Source of the DNA: Tessaracoccus caeni
Lineage (GTDB): Bacteria > Actinomycetota > Actinomycetes > Propionibacteriales > Propionibacteriaceae
Assembly: GCF_029211185.1 (NCBI RefSeq)
Contig: NZ_JARGDO010000002.1
Coordinates: 1-64,000 of the forward strand
Length of the DNA stretch: 64,000 nt
Direction: 5' to 3'
In this document: positions 1 to 8,362 of the stretch, piece by piece
Layout: every line of letters begins with the position of its first letter
How positions within the stretch are numbered: position 1 is the first letter of the stretch
Notes under the pieces: model-generated
Told to the model about the DNA's origin: nothing
Databases searched by the model: none
Seen by the model: the letters and a program-made list of their open reading frames with translations, nothing else
Translations under genes and position numbers: made by a program

Positions 1-31
1 AGATCGGTGACCATGACAGGGCCCTTCCGGC

Positions 32-56
32 TCGGTGTTGGTGTTAGCAACACCGA
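32..56. promoter_or_regulatory. Operator-like inverted repeat upstream of the MFS gene
   Basis: Perfect 9-bp arms, TCGGTGTTG (32-40) and CAACACCGA (48-56), are separated by 7 bp. The site lies about 80 bp before the start at 138, a plausible place for a dimeric repressor or activator. No regulator gene is visible on the left because the window begins here. Confidence 0.4.
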
Positions 57-124
57 CTCTGGACGCCCTCCCTCACACTCACGGCAACACCACGCCGAGC
101 CACGACCCCTTGGACTCAATCATC

Positions 125-130
125 TAGGCT
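125..130 (+). promoter_or_regulatory. -10 box TAGGCT, probable leaderless transcript
   Basis: TAGGCT ends 7 nt before the GTG at 138. This spacing puts the transcription start at or next to the start codon, and no Shine-Dalgarno sequence is present. No convincing -35 box is seen. Confidence 0.4.
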
Positions 131-137
131 CGACGCC

Positions 138-1340
138 GTGCCAACTCCGCCCGTCGACGACCGCCGCGCCGCCACGTGGGCCGCCATCAGCACCGCGCTG
201 GTGTTCCTGGTAGCGCTGAACCTGCGCCCGGCGCTGACCACCGTCGGCCCGCTGCTGCCGCAGATCGGGCAGGAGAAGGCGCTGAGCGAAGCGGCCCAGG
301 GGCTGCTGGGATCCTTGCCGCTGCTCGCTTTCGCTGCGGTGTCGCCGCTGGTGCATCACGTGTCCAAGCGACTCGGGATCGAGCGTTCGATCCTGCTCGC
401 GCTTCTGGTGCTCGCTGCAGGGATCGGCGTGCGCTCCTACGCGGGCACCGCCGGCCTCTGGGTGGGCACCATCGTCATCGGCAGCGCCATCACGATCGGC
501 AACGTGCTGGTTCCTGCGCTGGTCAAACGCGACTACAGCTCCGGCGTCTCCCGAGCGACGGGCATCTACTCGGCCTGCATCACCATCGGCGCAGGGACCG
601 CCTCCGCGGTGGTCGTCCCCTTGGCTGAGCGCGTGGGCTGGCACGGGGCGTTGGCTTTCTGGGCTCTCCCCGCGGTCGTGACGGCCGTCATCTGGCTTCC
701 CCGCACTCGACGCGCCGACGCGACGGCCACGGCAGGATCCCGACCGGGCCGCCCGGAGATCCCACCCACCATCAGCGTCTGGCGTCAGCCCACCGCCTGG
801 ATGGTGACCGCGTTCATGGGCCTGCAATCCACCATCTTCTACATCATGGTGACGTGGCTGCCGACGATCGCCGCGACGGCCGGGCTGTCCGAGCGTCAAG
901 CCGGCTGGCAGTTGTTCCTGTTCCAGATCGTCGGGATCTTCTCGGCCTTGGCCATTCCCAGATTGATGCGTAGCCCAGACAGCCAGGTGGCGGCGGCCGT
1001 CACGGCCAGCGTGCCCACGCTCGTCGGAGTGGTCGGCCTTCTCCTCGCCCCGCAACAGGCGATGCTGTGGGCCATCGTCGCGGGAATCGGCGGTGGTGCG
1101 TCGCTGGTCGTCGCACTGTCGCTGATCAGCCTGCGCGGACGCACCACCCTCGAGATCACTCAGCTCTCGGGCATGGCCCAGTCGCTGGGATACCTGCTCG
1201 CCGCCGTCGGACCGGTGCTCGCCGGCTATCTCGCCCAGAGCACCGGATCCTGGCGCGCCTCGCTGGGCTTCGTCTGCCTGCTCGCCACCACGCAGGCGAT
1301 CGTCGCCATTCCGGCCGGTCGGCCGCGCCGGAACATCTAG
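138..1340 (+). CDS. MFS transporter, CynX/NimT-like
   Basis: A 400-residue hydrophobic protein with about 12 predicted membrane segments. Its N-terminus has the CynX/NimT pattern: ALNLRPALTTVGPLLPQI near residues 19-36, then repeated hydrophobic helices with a basic loop after helix 6. Characterised relatives move small anions such as cyanate or 2-nitroimidazole; the substrate here cannot be read from sequence. The GTG start is chosen because it follows a TAGGCT -10 box by 7 nt and gives a short cytoplasmic N-terminus before the first helix. The gene stands alone and is convergent with the next gene, 22 bp away. An inverted repeat at 32-56 suggests regulated expression. The family is fairly certain, the substrate unknown. 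Confidence 0.85.
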   Translation: MPTPPVDDRRAATWAAISTALVFLVALNLRPALTTVGPLLPQIGQEKALSEAAQGLLGSLPLLAFAAVSPLVHHVSKRLGIERSILLALLVLAAGIGVRSYAGTAGLWVGTIVIGSAITIGNVLVPALVKRDYSSGVSRATGIYSACITIGAGTASAVVVPLAERVGWHGALAFWALPAVVTAVIWLPRTRRADATATAGSRPGRPEIPPTISVWRQPTAWMVTAFMGLQSTIFYIMVTWLPTIAATAGLSERQAGWQLFLFQIVGIFSALAIPRLMRSPDSQVAAAVTASVPTLVGVVGLLLAPQQAMLWAIVAGIGGGASLVVALSLISLRGRTTLEITQLSGMAQSLGYLLAAVGPVLAGYLAQSTGSWRASLGFVCLLATTQAIVAIPAGRPRRNI

Positions 1341-1362
1341 GGAAAGAGCCGCGGCGCCCCGC

Positions 1363-2013
1363 CTAGCGAGCGACCCTCTCCCCTTCCGTCCGACGATCGA
1401 TGCCCAAGGTGGCAACGAGATCTTCGTGCAGCTGGAACCACACCCGGTGGCAGGAGTCGACGTCGGTCTTGTCCACCCATTCATGCTGCCCCGCGCGGAC
1501 ACTACGCAGCGCAGCATCGAAGCGGGCGTGGTAGCCGCTGAAGCGCAACAGCACGTCGGAAAGCCGGTCGACGAGCGGCGCGACGGCATCCCCGAGCGCA
1601 GCCAGCTCGTTCAACACGCGCTCGTCCCAGTGCGGATCGGTGTGATCGTTGGGAGCCAGCGAGTCCTGTGCCGTGGGCCTGAGCTGCCAGTCGGAACAGG
1701 CGCGAACCAGGCGCGCATTGAGCGGAAGGAACTCCCGATAGACGGCAGCGACCACGGCGCCCGGGTCGGCAACGACGCGCTCCTGCGCGAGCTGGCGTTC
1801 GTTCTCGGCCTTGCCCGGGTCGGTGAGCGTCCATCCCGCGATACCGAAGTAGTCGACGTGCTCCACCCATCCGTTCGCCTCGGCCTGGCGCAGCGCTTCG
1901 ATGGCATCGGCGTCGCGGACGAGCGCCCGCTCCGCCACGACGTCGGTGTCCGCGAACCCCAGCACCCTCACCGAGTGCAGCACGCGCAGCGGCGGCGTCG
2001 ACACGTGTGCCAT
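1363..2013 (-). CDS. Winged-helix transcriptional regulator, MarR/PadR-like N-terminus
   Basis: A 216-residue protein. The first 75 residues look like a winged helix that ends in a wing of the form WVEHVDYFGIAGWTLTDPGK, common in PadR/MarR-like regulators. The remaining 140 residues are helical and of unknown function. The ATG at 2013 is preferred over an upstream in-frame start at 2061 because it sits 2 bp after the stop of the co-transcribed gene 2016-2402. With that gene it forms a two-gene operon divergent from the PEP-utilising protein at 2453, and the shared spacer holds an AT-rich dyad that is a natural operator for this protein. Assignment as a regulator is inference from the N-terminal fold. 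Confidence 0.65.
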   Translation of the reverse strand: MAHVSTPPLRVLHSVRVLGFADTDVVAERALVRDADAIEALRQAEANGWVEHVDYFGIAGWTLTDPGKAENERQLAQERVVADPGAVVAAVYREFLPLNARLVRACSDWQLRPTAQDSLAPNDHTDPHWDERVLNELAALGDAVAPLVDRLSDVLLRFSGYHARFDAALRSVRAGQHEWVDKTDVDSCHRVWFQLHEDLVATLGIDRRTEGERVAR

Positions 2014-2015
2014 GT

Positions 2016-2402
2016 CTACCGCCCCGATCGCGCCGCGAGGCGGGTGTAGTGCTGCTGGCACGCCTGCGGAGACCGGAACCCCATCGCCTCAGCGATCTGA
2101 GCCCAGGTCAGCCCCGCGCTGCGGGCGCTGAAGAGCAGCCCAGCCTCCAGACCTTCCACCTCAGCTCGCGCGGCCGGCAGCAGGGAGAGCGCACTCAACA
2201 GATCCTCCGAGCCGATCTCGGTCGACTTCCAGAGCGCAAAGTGCGCCAGGTCGACGGCCGACGGCGGTATCGGACGCGGGCGCCAAGGCGTCCCCGGGAG
2301 ATCGTCGGCCCCGAGGGCGCGAAGCCGTTGCTGGGCCGCCCTCTCCCGCTGCGCTTGCGCCTGGTCGTCGCCGGCGCGGCCGACATCGTGCTTGCTTTCC
2401 AT
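2016..2402 (-). CDS. Small DNA-binding protein with C-terminal helix-turn-helix
   Basis: A 128-residue protein, rich in charged residues at the N-terminus. The C-terminus carries a clear helix-turn-helix, LTWAQIAEAMGFRSPQACQQ, of a type seen in small actinobacterial DNA-binding proteins. The ATG at 2402 is chosen over the GTG/ATG-like starts at 2420 because GATGAGGGGT lies directly upstream as a ribosome site. It is first in a two-gene operon with the 216-residue winged-helix protein (2-bp gap). The pair is divergent from the PEP-synthase-like gene and probably controls it. Confidence 0.65.
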   Translation of the reverse strand: MESKHDVGRAGDDQAQAQRERAAQQRLRALGADDLPGTPWRPRPIPPSAVDLAHFALWKSTEIGSEDLLSALSLLPAARAEVEGLEAGLLFSARSAGLTWAQIAEAMGFRSPQACQQHYTRLAARSGR

Positions 2403-2420
2403 ACCCCTCATCCTGCACAA

Positions 2421-2449
2421 TCAACATAATGTTGTCAATTGATTGTTGA
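2421..2449. promoter_or_regulatory. AT-rich dyads in a divergent promoter
   Basis: The 50-bp spacer between the divergent genes has CAACAT-A-ATGTTG (2422-2434), a perfect 6-bp dyad around one base. It also has TCAACA (2421-2426) facing TGTTGA (2444-2449), and TCAATTGA between them. Nested dyads in a short AT-rich spacer of a GC-rich genome suggest a repressor site that could control both directions. Confidence 0.5.
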
Positions 2450-2452
2450 TAA

Positions 2453-3634
2453 ATGAGCATATTGATCCCCCTGCCCGACGCCCACCCCGCCACCTGCGGA
2501 GGCAAGGCCGCGACGTTGGCTGTACTGGCCCGCGCAGGGCTCCCCGTGCCCGACGGCTTCGTCGTGCCCTTCGCGACCGTCGAGGCGCTCGACGATGGCA
2601 GTGACGAGGCGTTGGAGCGGGCGATCGGCGAACAGCTCACCGCCCTGGGCCACGCGGCGATGGCGGTGCGCTCCTCGGCCTCCAGCGAGGACACAGCCCA
2701 CGCGTCAGCCGCCGGGCAGTATGAGAGCACGCTCGCCGTCCGCGGCCCACGGGCCGTGCTCGCGGCGATCCGGGCATGCCGGTCGTCGCTCACGTCCTCG
2801 CGCGCCGCAGACTACTGGACCACGCGCACCGAGACCGGTTCGCAGGACGGCGCGCGCATGGCCGTCCTCGTCCAGCGTCTCGTCGACGCCAAGGCTTCGG
2901 GTGTGATGTTCACCCCGACGCAGCCCGGCGGGCCCACTCGGATCGAGGCGTCCTGGGGACTCGGGCCGAGCGTCGTCGACGGCGTGGTGACGCCCGATTC
3001 GTACGAGGTCGACGCCGACGGCTCGGTCCGATGCAGCGTCGGCACCAAGGCCACCCGCCTCGACCGGAACCCCACCGACACCGGGCTCGTCAGCACTCCG
3101 ACGACGGAGGATGGGCGGCTCGACCCCGCGCTGGAACCCCCACAGATCACCGCGCTCGTCGACCTGGGCGCGCAGATCGCGCGTCTGCTCGGCGCACCGC
3201 AGGACGTCGAATGGGCCCTCGCCGACGGAGAACTCTGGATCCTTCAGGCGCGACCGATCACGGCGCCCCTACCTTCCTCGCAACACGTCGCGCCGCACAA
3301 GGACGCACCCCACCACGTCGGCACGCCGGGCTCCCACGGCACCGCGACCGGTACCACCCGGGTCGTGCTCGGGCCGTCGAGCTTCCACCGCATCACACCC
3401 GGCGACGTCCTGGTCTGCCCCTACACCGATCCGGCCTGGACGCCGCTGTTCCGCGTGGTCTCGGCCATCGTCACCGAGACCGGCGGCGCGCTCTCCCATG
3501 CCGCGATCGTCGCGCGCGAGCACGGCATTCCCGCGGTGCTCGGCGTCGTCGACGCGACCACCCAGATTCCCGACGGAGCGCGGGTCACCGTCGACGGCAC
3601 CGCCGGCACCGTAACCCTGCAACCGAGAGACTAG
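2453..3634 (+). CDS. PEP/pyruvate-binding and PEP-utilising phosphotransferase, two-domain form
   Basis: A 393-residue protein. The N-terminal ATP-grasp-like nucleotide-binding domain (about 1-275) has GGKAATLAVLARAGLPVPDG and AVRSSASSED. The C-terminal swivelling domain (about 305-393) has TETGGALSHAAIVAREHG, with the phosphoryl-carrier His near residue 349. These are the ATP-binding and His domains of PEP synthase and rifampin phosphotransferase. At 393 residues against the usual 780-870, the middle or C-terminal substrate domain is missing, so the acceptor is unknown. It may phosphorylate a small molecule or work with a partner protein. Transcription is divergent from two DNA-binding proteins. 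The histidine phosphatase gene follows 6 bp after its stop and is probably co-transcribed. Confidence 0.75.
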   Translation: MSILIPLPDAHPATCGGKAATLAVLARAGLPVPDGFVVPFATVEALDDGSDEALERAIGEQLTALGHAAMAVRSSASSEDTAHASAAGQYESTLAVRGPRAVLAAIRACRSSLTSSRAADYWTTRTETGSQDGARMAVLVQRLVDAKASGVMFTPTQPGGPTRIEASWGLGPSVVDGVVTPDSYEVDADGSVRCSVGTKATRLDRNPTDTGLVSTPTTEDGRLDPALEPPQITALVDLGAQIARLLGAPQDVEWALADGELWILQARPITAPLPSSQHVAPHKDAPHHVGTPGSHGTATGTTRVVLGPSSFHRITPGDVLVCPYTDPAWTPLFRVVSAIVTETGGALSHAAIVAREHGIPAVLGVVDATTQIPDGARVTVDGTAGTVTLQPRD

Positions 3635-3640
3635 GCACCC

Positions 3641-4237
3641 ATGGCAACCAGGCATCTCTACATCGCGCGACACGGCGACGCCGACGCCTTCGGCACCCCG
3701 ACGAAGACGGGACGGATACAGGCCGGGTTCCTCGGCCAGCGGCTCGCGCACCTGCCGATCAGCACCGTCTGGCATTCGCCACTCCCCCGGGCGGCCGCGA
3801 CGGCTCAGATGATCGGAGCCCAGGTGGACGCCCCCGTCGCGGAGGCGCCCGAACTCATCGACCACGTCCCCTACGTACCCTCACCCGACGAGACCCCGCA
3901 GGCATGGAGGCCCTTCTTCGACGGCTACGACGTCGGCGAGGCTGCGGCGGGAAACCGCCTGGCACGCAGCATGGTCGCACGCTTCGCGACGGCACCGTCG
4001 GGCTCCGAGGACGTGCACGAGGTGCTGGTCACCCACTCCTACCCCATCGCCTGGCTGGTGCGCGAGGCACTCGGCGCCCCGCCCGTTCGCTGGCTCGGCA
4101 TGAACAGCGCCAACACGGGGCTGACGGTGATCCATTACGGCTCCGGCCAACCGCCGGCCCTGGTCATGTTCAACGACCTGAGCCACCTGCCCCCGGAACT
4201 GCGCTGGACGGGGTTCCCCGACGCGCTTCGCGCCTAA
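3641..4237 (+). CDS. Histidine phosphatase (phosphoglycerate mutase superfamily)
   Basis: A 198-residue single-domain protein. The catalytic RHG motif is in LYIARHGDAD (residues 6-15), and a second core His is in VLVTHSYPIAWLV near residue 130. These are the phospho-His and proton-relay positions of the superfamily. It starts 6 bp after the PEP-utilising gene, so the two are probably one transcript. A phosphotransferase followed by a phosphatase suggests opposing steps on one metabolite, which is inference. Its stop overlaps that of the convergent gene 4234-5316 by 4 bp. Substrate unknown. Confidence 0.75.
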   Translation: MATRHLYIARHGDADAFGTPTKTGRIQAGFLGQRLAHLPISTVWHSPLPRAAATAQMIGAQVDAPVAEAPELIDHVPYVPSPDETPQAWRPFFDGYDVGEAAAGNRLARSMVARFATAPSGSEDVHEVLVTHSYPIAWLVREALGAPPVRWLGMNSANTGLTVIHYGSGQPPALVMFNDLSHLPPELRWTGFPDALRA

Positions 4238-5316
4238 GCCGGCAGGTGCGGATACTCGGCGAAGCGACGACGCACGGCCGCCTCGGTGGTCTTCGCCAGC
4301 GGGCGGAAGGGGGCGGCGTCGAGGGTGCGCGTGCCCAGCCGACCCTTGGCCAGCCAGAAGCCCCTCACTAGGCCGCCCGCGACGATCGACTTGCGGAACA
4401 CCCCGTTGTTGCCCGGCACCAATTGGACGTGCTGCTCGGGCGTCATCGCGAACAGCCGGTCTTGATAGCCGAGGATGAACTCGTCGAAACCGGGCAGCAG
4501 CAGCGGCTTCGCGACGGCGCGGCCCAACTCGGTCACCTCGTCGGCGAGCCCCAGACGGACGTAGGCGGGTTCGTCACCGGGCACCTGCTCCACCCCGTCG
4601 ACGAGCGGCAGCGCGGCCCGGCACTGGGTGAGCGGGATCTTGCTCCACCACGAGAAGTCGCGCACCGTCGCCGGTCCATGGGAGGTGAAGTAGCGCCGCA
4701 TGAGTTCAGCGGTGGCGGCCACCTCGTCGCCGTTGAATCGACGCTCAAGAGTCGAGTCCTCGGAAAGCCAGGAACTCACCGCGACGATGTTCTGGTCGCC
4801 GCCGTTCCACGGGCCATAGCAGAGCACCGACCTGGATATCAGGGTGTAGAGAATGTGGTAGCCGCGGCCGCCGCCCGTGGAGAGGCCGGCTGCGTCCAGC
4901 ACGGCGAGCGCCTCGTTCCGCGACAAGCCCCGAGGGGCCCGCGCCAGCGCCTCGAGGAGGAGCGCGCCCGCTCGGTCGAACTGCTCCTCGTCGAGACCCA
5001 GCTCCCGCCGACGCGGACCCGCCCCACGCAGCGGCGCGCCGGCCATCAACTCGGTCATCCATCGGAGGTCTTCCGCCGCGGTCAAGAAGATGGTGCCCCG
5101 CATGGGATAACCGCGCACCAGCAATCCATCGTTCAGGGCGGCGAGCACGTCCTCCACCCGTCCCGTGGAGCGGAGCGCCGCCGAGGCGAGCACCCCGGGG
5201 AGGTCTTGCCCCTGCATGGCAGCAAAGGCACGCACGGCGTCGTGTGGAGTGGCGTAGGGCCTTGTCACCAAGCCTTGGGCGACGAGGCGGCGCTGGGCTA
5301 ACTCACGATCGGGCAT
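4234..5316 (-). CDS. Winged-helix DNA-binding protein, HTH_42/AlkZ (YcaQ) superfamily
   Basis: A 360-residue protein typical of the HTH_42 family. The N-terminus runs RRLVAQGLVTRP with a pattern AFAAMQGQDLPGVLASAALR, followed by repeated winged-helix units. AlkZ and YcaQ of this superfamily are DNA glycosylases that unhook interstrand crosslinks or remove alkylated bases. The catalytic QΦQ/QΦD motif appears as MQGQD near residues 33-37, which supports a related activity without proving it. The gene lies next to an alkyltransferase-like gene (6393) and, farther off, an AlkD-like gene (41566), so the window has three candidate alkylation-repair genes. Confidence 0.7.
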   Translation of the reverse strand: MPDRELAQRRLVAQGLVTRPYATPHDAVRAFAAMQGQDLPGVLASAALRSTGRVEDVLAALNDGLLVRGYPMRGTIFLTAAEDLRWMTELMAGAPLRGAGPRRRELGLDEEQFDRAGALLLEALARAPRGLSRNEALAVLDAAGLSTGGGRGYHILYTLISRSVLCYGPWNGGDQNIVAVSSWLSEDSTLERRFNGDEVAATAELMRRYFTSHGPATVRDFSWWSKIPLTQCRAALPLVDGVEQVPGDEPAYVRLGLADEVTELGRAVAKPLLLPGFDEFILGYQDRLFAMTPEQHVQLVPGNNGVFRKSIVAGGLVRGFWLAKGRLGTRTLDAAPFRPLAKTTEAAVRRRFAEYPHLPA

Positions 5317-5346
5317 AGCCCGTATTCAATCAGGCCCGACCGACAA

Positions 5347-6357
5347 CTATCGGCTGACGAGACGCCACAGCCCGCGGCGCATGCTTTGCGTCGCCTCCAC
5401 GTACATGTCATCGCCAGTCGCCTTCGTGTCGAAATGCAGGCTGGTGAGGAAGCGCTCGGTGAGTTCCCAGGCATCGCGCCGGGCCCGCAGCCCATGTACG
5501 TCGCCGACGGCACGGCCGCGCTCGCGGCACGCCTCCACGTACGTCGAAAGGAACTCGTCGATCATCGCGTCGTCCATCGGCACGTACCACGGGCCGCCCA
5601 CGACGGTGCCGCCGATGAGCGCCAGGTCGTTGGCCACGTCGCCGACGCGAGCCCACTCCCAGTCGACGTAGCGCGGCGTGCCCGCATCATCCACCAGCAC
5701 GTTGGTGGCCACGAGGTCGCCGTGGATCACGGAGTAGCCGATGCCATGGAAGGCCGGCGCCAGGTCGAGGAGTCGACGTCGGACGGCGCCCGCCAACTCG
5801 ATGACGCCCGGGTTCTCGGTGACCTCGGGATGCGCACCCCTCCACCACGCCCAGCCGCCGTCGAACTCGTCGACGATGTCGAACACGGTTCCCGACTCAC
5901 CGATCCGACCGGCAAGCTGGAAGTCTGGACGATGCAGCGCCGCCAGCCCACGCGCATGCGCGCGCAACAGATCCCGATCCCAGTCCGCGGGCGCGCGCAT
6001 CTCACCCGGCACGAAGGTGGAGACGACGTACGGGCAGCCCAGCGCGTTGTCCCCGGCAACCTCCACGGCCACCGCCCGCGACCCGATCCCGTCCGACACG
6101 AAGGCCGCCGCGCGGAGCTCGTCCTCCATCGGGCAGGGCATGTCCTCAACCGGACGACGCGCCAGCCGGAAGACCCACGACGTGGCCCCGTCGGAGACCA
6201 GCCACGCAGCGTAGCTCTCCCCCGTACCGAGAAGCGAGACCTCCAGGCGCGACACGACGAGACCCAACTCCGGCACGGGAAGCGCGCTCGCGCTCACCGC
6301 GGCGTGCAGCCGCCACCCCATCTCTGGCAGCGTCGGGTCGATCGGCGTCGCATTCAC
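5347..6357 (-). CDS. Aminoglycoside-phosphotransferase-family small-molecule kinase
   Basis: A 336-residue APH/choline-kinase-fold protein. The N-lobe has VSLLGTGESYAAWLV, a glycine-rich loop analogue. The catalytic loop VIHGDLVATNVLVDD holds the HGDxxxxN motif, and VDWEWA supplies the metal-binding acidic residue. These establish the fold and ATP-dependent phosphotransfer. Family members phosphorylate macrolides, aminoglycosides, choline, methylthioribose or homoserine, and the sequence does not say which. The start is a GTG at 6357; MGWRL at 6321 is an alternative. Only 35 bp separate it from the divergent alkyltransferase-like gene. Confidence 0.75.
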   Translation of the reverse strand: MNATPIDPTLPEMGWRLHAAVSASALPVPELGLVVSRLEVSLLGTGESYAAWLVSDGATSWVFRLARRPVEDMPCPMEDELRAAAFVSDGIGSRAVAVEVAGDNALGCPYVVSTFVPGEMRAPADWDRDLLRAHARGLAALHRPDFQLAGRIGESGTVFDIVDEFDGGWAWWRGAHPEVTENPGVIELAGAVRRRLLDLAPAFHGIGYSVIHGDLVATNVLVDDAGTPRYVDWEWARVGDVANDLALIGGTVVGGPWYVPMDDAMIDEFLSTYVEACRERGRAVGDVHGLRARRDAWELTERFLTSLHFDTKATGDDMYVEATQSMRRGLWRLVSR

Positions 6358-6380
6358 CGGCTCATGCTATCCATGGTGTC

Positions 6381-6386
6381 TAGGCT
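6381..6386 (+). promoter_or_regulatory. -10 box TAGGCT, probable leaderless transcript
   Basis: TAGGCT ends 6 nt before the ATG at 6393. The divergent spacer is only 35 bp and has no ribosome site, so a leaderless mRNA is the simplest reading. Confidence 0.4.
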
Positions 6387-6392
6387 GATCCC

Positions 6393-6731
6393 ATGGATGA
6401 ACTGCTGGTGGAGCGCGTGCTCCGCGCCGTGGAGTGCATCCCGCCGGGGCGCGTGGCGAGCTACGGGATGATCGCATCGCTCGTCGGCACCGGTCCTCGG
6501 CAGGTTGGCGCCATCATGAGCCGGCACGGCAGCGCCGTCGCCTGGTGGCGGGTTCCCACCCACGACGGCCGGCTCCCCACTCCGAGCATGGCCGAGGCCC
6601 GGCGTCGCTGGACTGAGGAAGGCACCCCGATCCGCCCCGACGGCACCCGCTGCGACTACCGCGCCTCCGTCGTCGACATCGACACCTACGCAGCAGCGGT
6701 GAAAGCAGCGCTGGCCGACCTTCCGCTATAG
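6393..6731 (+). CDS. Alkyltransferase-like (ATL) protein, MGMT family without the acceptor Cys
   Basis: A 112-residue single-domain member of the MGMT/Ada C-terminal family. PPGRVASYGMIA carries the nucleotide-flipping Tyr (Y24), and GPRQVGAIM carries the Arg finger (R36). The active-site PCHRV of true methyltransferases is replaced by AWWRV near residues 50-54, so the methyl-accepting Cys is Trp. That is the hallmark of ATL proteins, which bind O6-alkylguanine and hand it to nucleotide excision repair rather than repairing it directly. Its role is thus probably damage recognition. Confidence 0.85.
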   Translation: MDELLVERVLRAVECIPPGRVASYGMIASLVGTGPRQVGAIMSRHGSAVAWWRVPTHDGRLPTPSMAEARRRWTEEGTPIRPDGTRCDYRASVVDIDTYAAAVKAALADLPL

Positions 6732-6817
6732 ACGACAGATCCTTTATAAGGAAGAAAACGGCAGCAGAAACGGAGCGAGATACTCCGTGACGAACCGGCG
6801 GCTATAAGAACACCTGG

Positions 6818-8362
6818 TCACGACGGCCGCAGGTCGCGGCGTCGTATGCCCACCAGGCCGAACGCCGCCAGGCCGAGTCCGATCGCCGTCAGCACGGCCA
6901 GCGTCACCGGAAGTCCGCCTGTGAACAGGGCGCTGAACGTGGCCGCGAAGGGAGAGACGCGGCCGACCACTTGCGGCGAGACCAGGTTGAACTCGGCCAG
7001 CAGGTCCAGCAGGATCAGCAGCCCCAGCGCCGCCCAGCTGACGGCTACCGCCGCCCGCGGAAGCCAGCCGGTCAGGGCGAGCGCGAGACCCACGACCACC
7101 AGCGTGGCGGGCAGATAGGCGACGGTGGTCAGCGGCAGCGACCACCGCCCGGACCCCAGCGCAGCGCCCACGCCCACCCCGAGCAGGATGGCGACGCTCG
7201 TCATCACCGCCACCGTCCAGCCGGCCACCGACCAGCGGCGGCGCGTGACGGCGCGCGCGAGCACCGGCTCCGCCAGACCGCCGGCCTCGTCGCGACGCAG
7301 GGCGAGCACCGCGACGAGTGCCGCCATGGCCGCGATCTGCGCGAGCAGGTAGAGCACGAACTGGAAGAACACCTCGCCGACCGTGCCGCCATGCCAGTGC
7401 GCGAAGTCCTCGAACGCGCTGCCGGCGAGCTGCTGGTCGAGGCCGGCCAGCACCGAGCCCAACAACACGCCGAGCAGGGTGAGGGCCACTGTCCAGCCGA
7501 TGACGGCGCCGCGCTGGAGGCGGAGGGCTAGCGTCAGCGGGCTGCGGACCCAGGCCGGGGCGGTGGCCCGACCGGGACGCGCGGGGATCGCGCCCGTGCC
7601 GTAGTCGCGCGCGGCGTTGAGCCGGAGCGCGATCCACGCCAGCACCACCGCGAGCACCAGCGGAATCAGCGGCGCCCAGAACCGGTCGCCGGCGAAGGCC
7701 TGCGCATGCCGGGCCCAGCCGAACGGGCTCACCCACACGAGTGGGCTGCCGGTCGCGTCGCCGATCGCGGCGAGCACCACGGAAGCGCCGATGGCGATCG
7801 CGCCGAGGCCGCCGGCGGCTCCCGAATCGGCGGCGACCTGCGCGCAGACGGCGCCGACGGCCGTGAAGAACAGCATCGCGCTGGCGAGGACCAGCCCCAG
7901 CAGCACGGATCCCGCCGGGTCCATTCCCGTCGCGAGCAGACCGACGACGGCGACCAGCCCGGTCAGCACCGATGCACCTCCGACGACGAACACGGCCGCC
8001 AGCAGCTGCTCTCGACGAGTCGCGCGACCTGCCAGCTCGAGTTCGAGCCGCCCGGCCTGCTCGTCGGCGCGCGCATAGCTGACGACGAAGATCATCGCGA
8101 TCACGCACCCCACCAGCGACCCCGACGACGCCAGCGTCCATGCCACGATCCCGCCGACCGAAGCCTCGAAGATGGGGCCACGGATCGCCACCTGCGCCAC
8201 GCTGGCCATGGATTCCCGGACGAACGCATCCAGGTCGGCCTGGGTCGGATACCCGACCCGCGTCGAGACCACCATCAGGGCGGGCAGCAGCCCGACGCCG
8301 AGCACCCAGGCGAGCAGACGCCACCGCGAGCGCCTCAGATAGGCGCTGATCAGGGTGGACAT
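6818..8362 (-). CDS. ABC exporter permease, TnrB3-like
   Basis: A 514-residue integral membrane protein with about 12 predicted membrane segments. It begins MSTLISAYLRRSRWRLLAW, and has two similar halves of the type found in permeases grouped as exporters of polyketide antibiotics. The ATG at 8362 overlaps the ATPase stop in a TGATG junction, showing translational coupling. The order is TetR regulator, ATPase, permease, all on the minus strand. This is the classic arrangement of a self-regulated drug or lipid exporter. Substrate unknown. Confidence 0.8.
   Translation of the reverse strand: MSTLISAYLRRSRWRLLAWVLGVGLLPALMVVSTRVGYPTQADLDAFVRESMASVAQVAIRGPIFEASVGGIVAWTLASSGSLVGCVIAMIFVVSYARADEQAGRLELELAGRATRREQLLAAVFVVGGASVLTGLVAVVGLLATGMDPAGSVLLGLVLASAMLFFTAVGAVCAQVAADSGAAGGLGAIAIGASVVLAAIGDATGSPLVWVSPFGWARHAQAFAGDRFWAPLIPLVLAVVLAWIALRLNAARDYGTGAIPARPGRATAPAWVRSPLTLALRLQRGAVIGWTVALTLLGVLLGSVLAGLDQQLAGSAFEDFAHWHGGTVGEVFFQFVLYLLAQIAAMAALVAVLALRRDEAGGLAEPVLARAVTRRRWSVAGWTVAVMTSVAILLGVGVGAALGSGRWSLPLTTVAYLPATLVVVGLALALTGWLPRAAVAVSWAALGLLILLDLLAEFNLVSPQVVGRVSPFAATFSALFTGGLPVTLAVLTAIGLGLAAFGLVGIRRRDLRPS

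Noticed and set aside
120-1589. A 489-codon minus-strand reading frame across the MFS gene, and similar long opposite-strand frames such as 33692-35110 and 35189-36970 in gdh
   Set aside because: Their codon use mirrors the GC-rich third positions of the real genes, and they are Arg-, Gly- and Pro-rich without any family pattern. They are shadows of high GC.
6740-6752. Short dyad TCCTTTATAAGGA as a terminator of the ATL gene
   Set aside because: The arms are only five bases and AT-rich, too weak to call.
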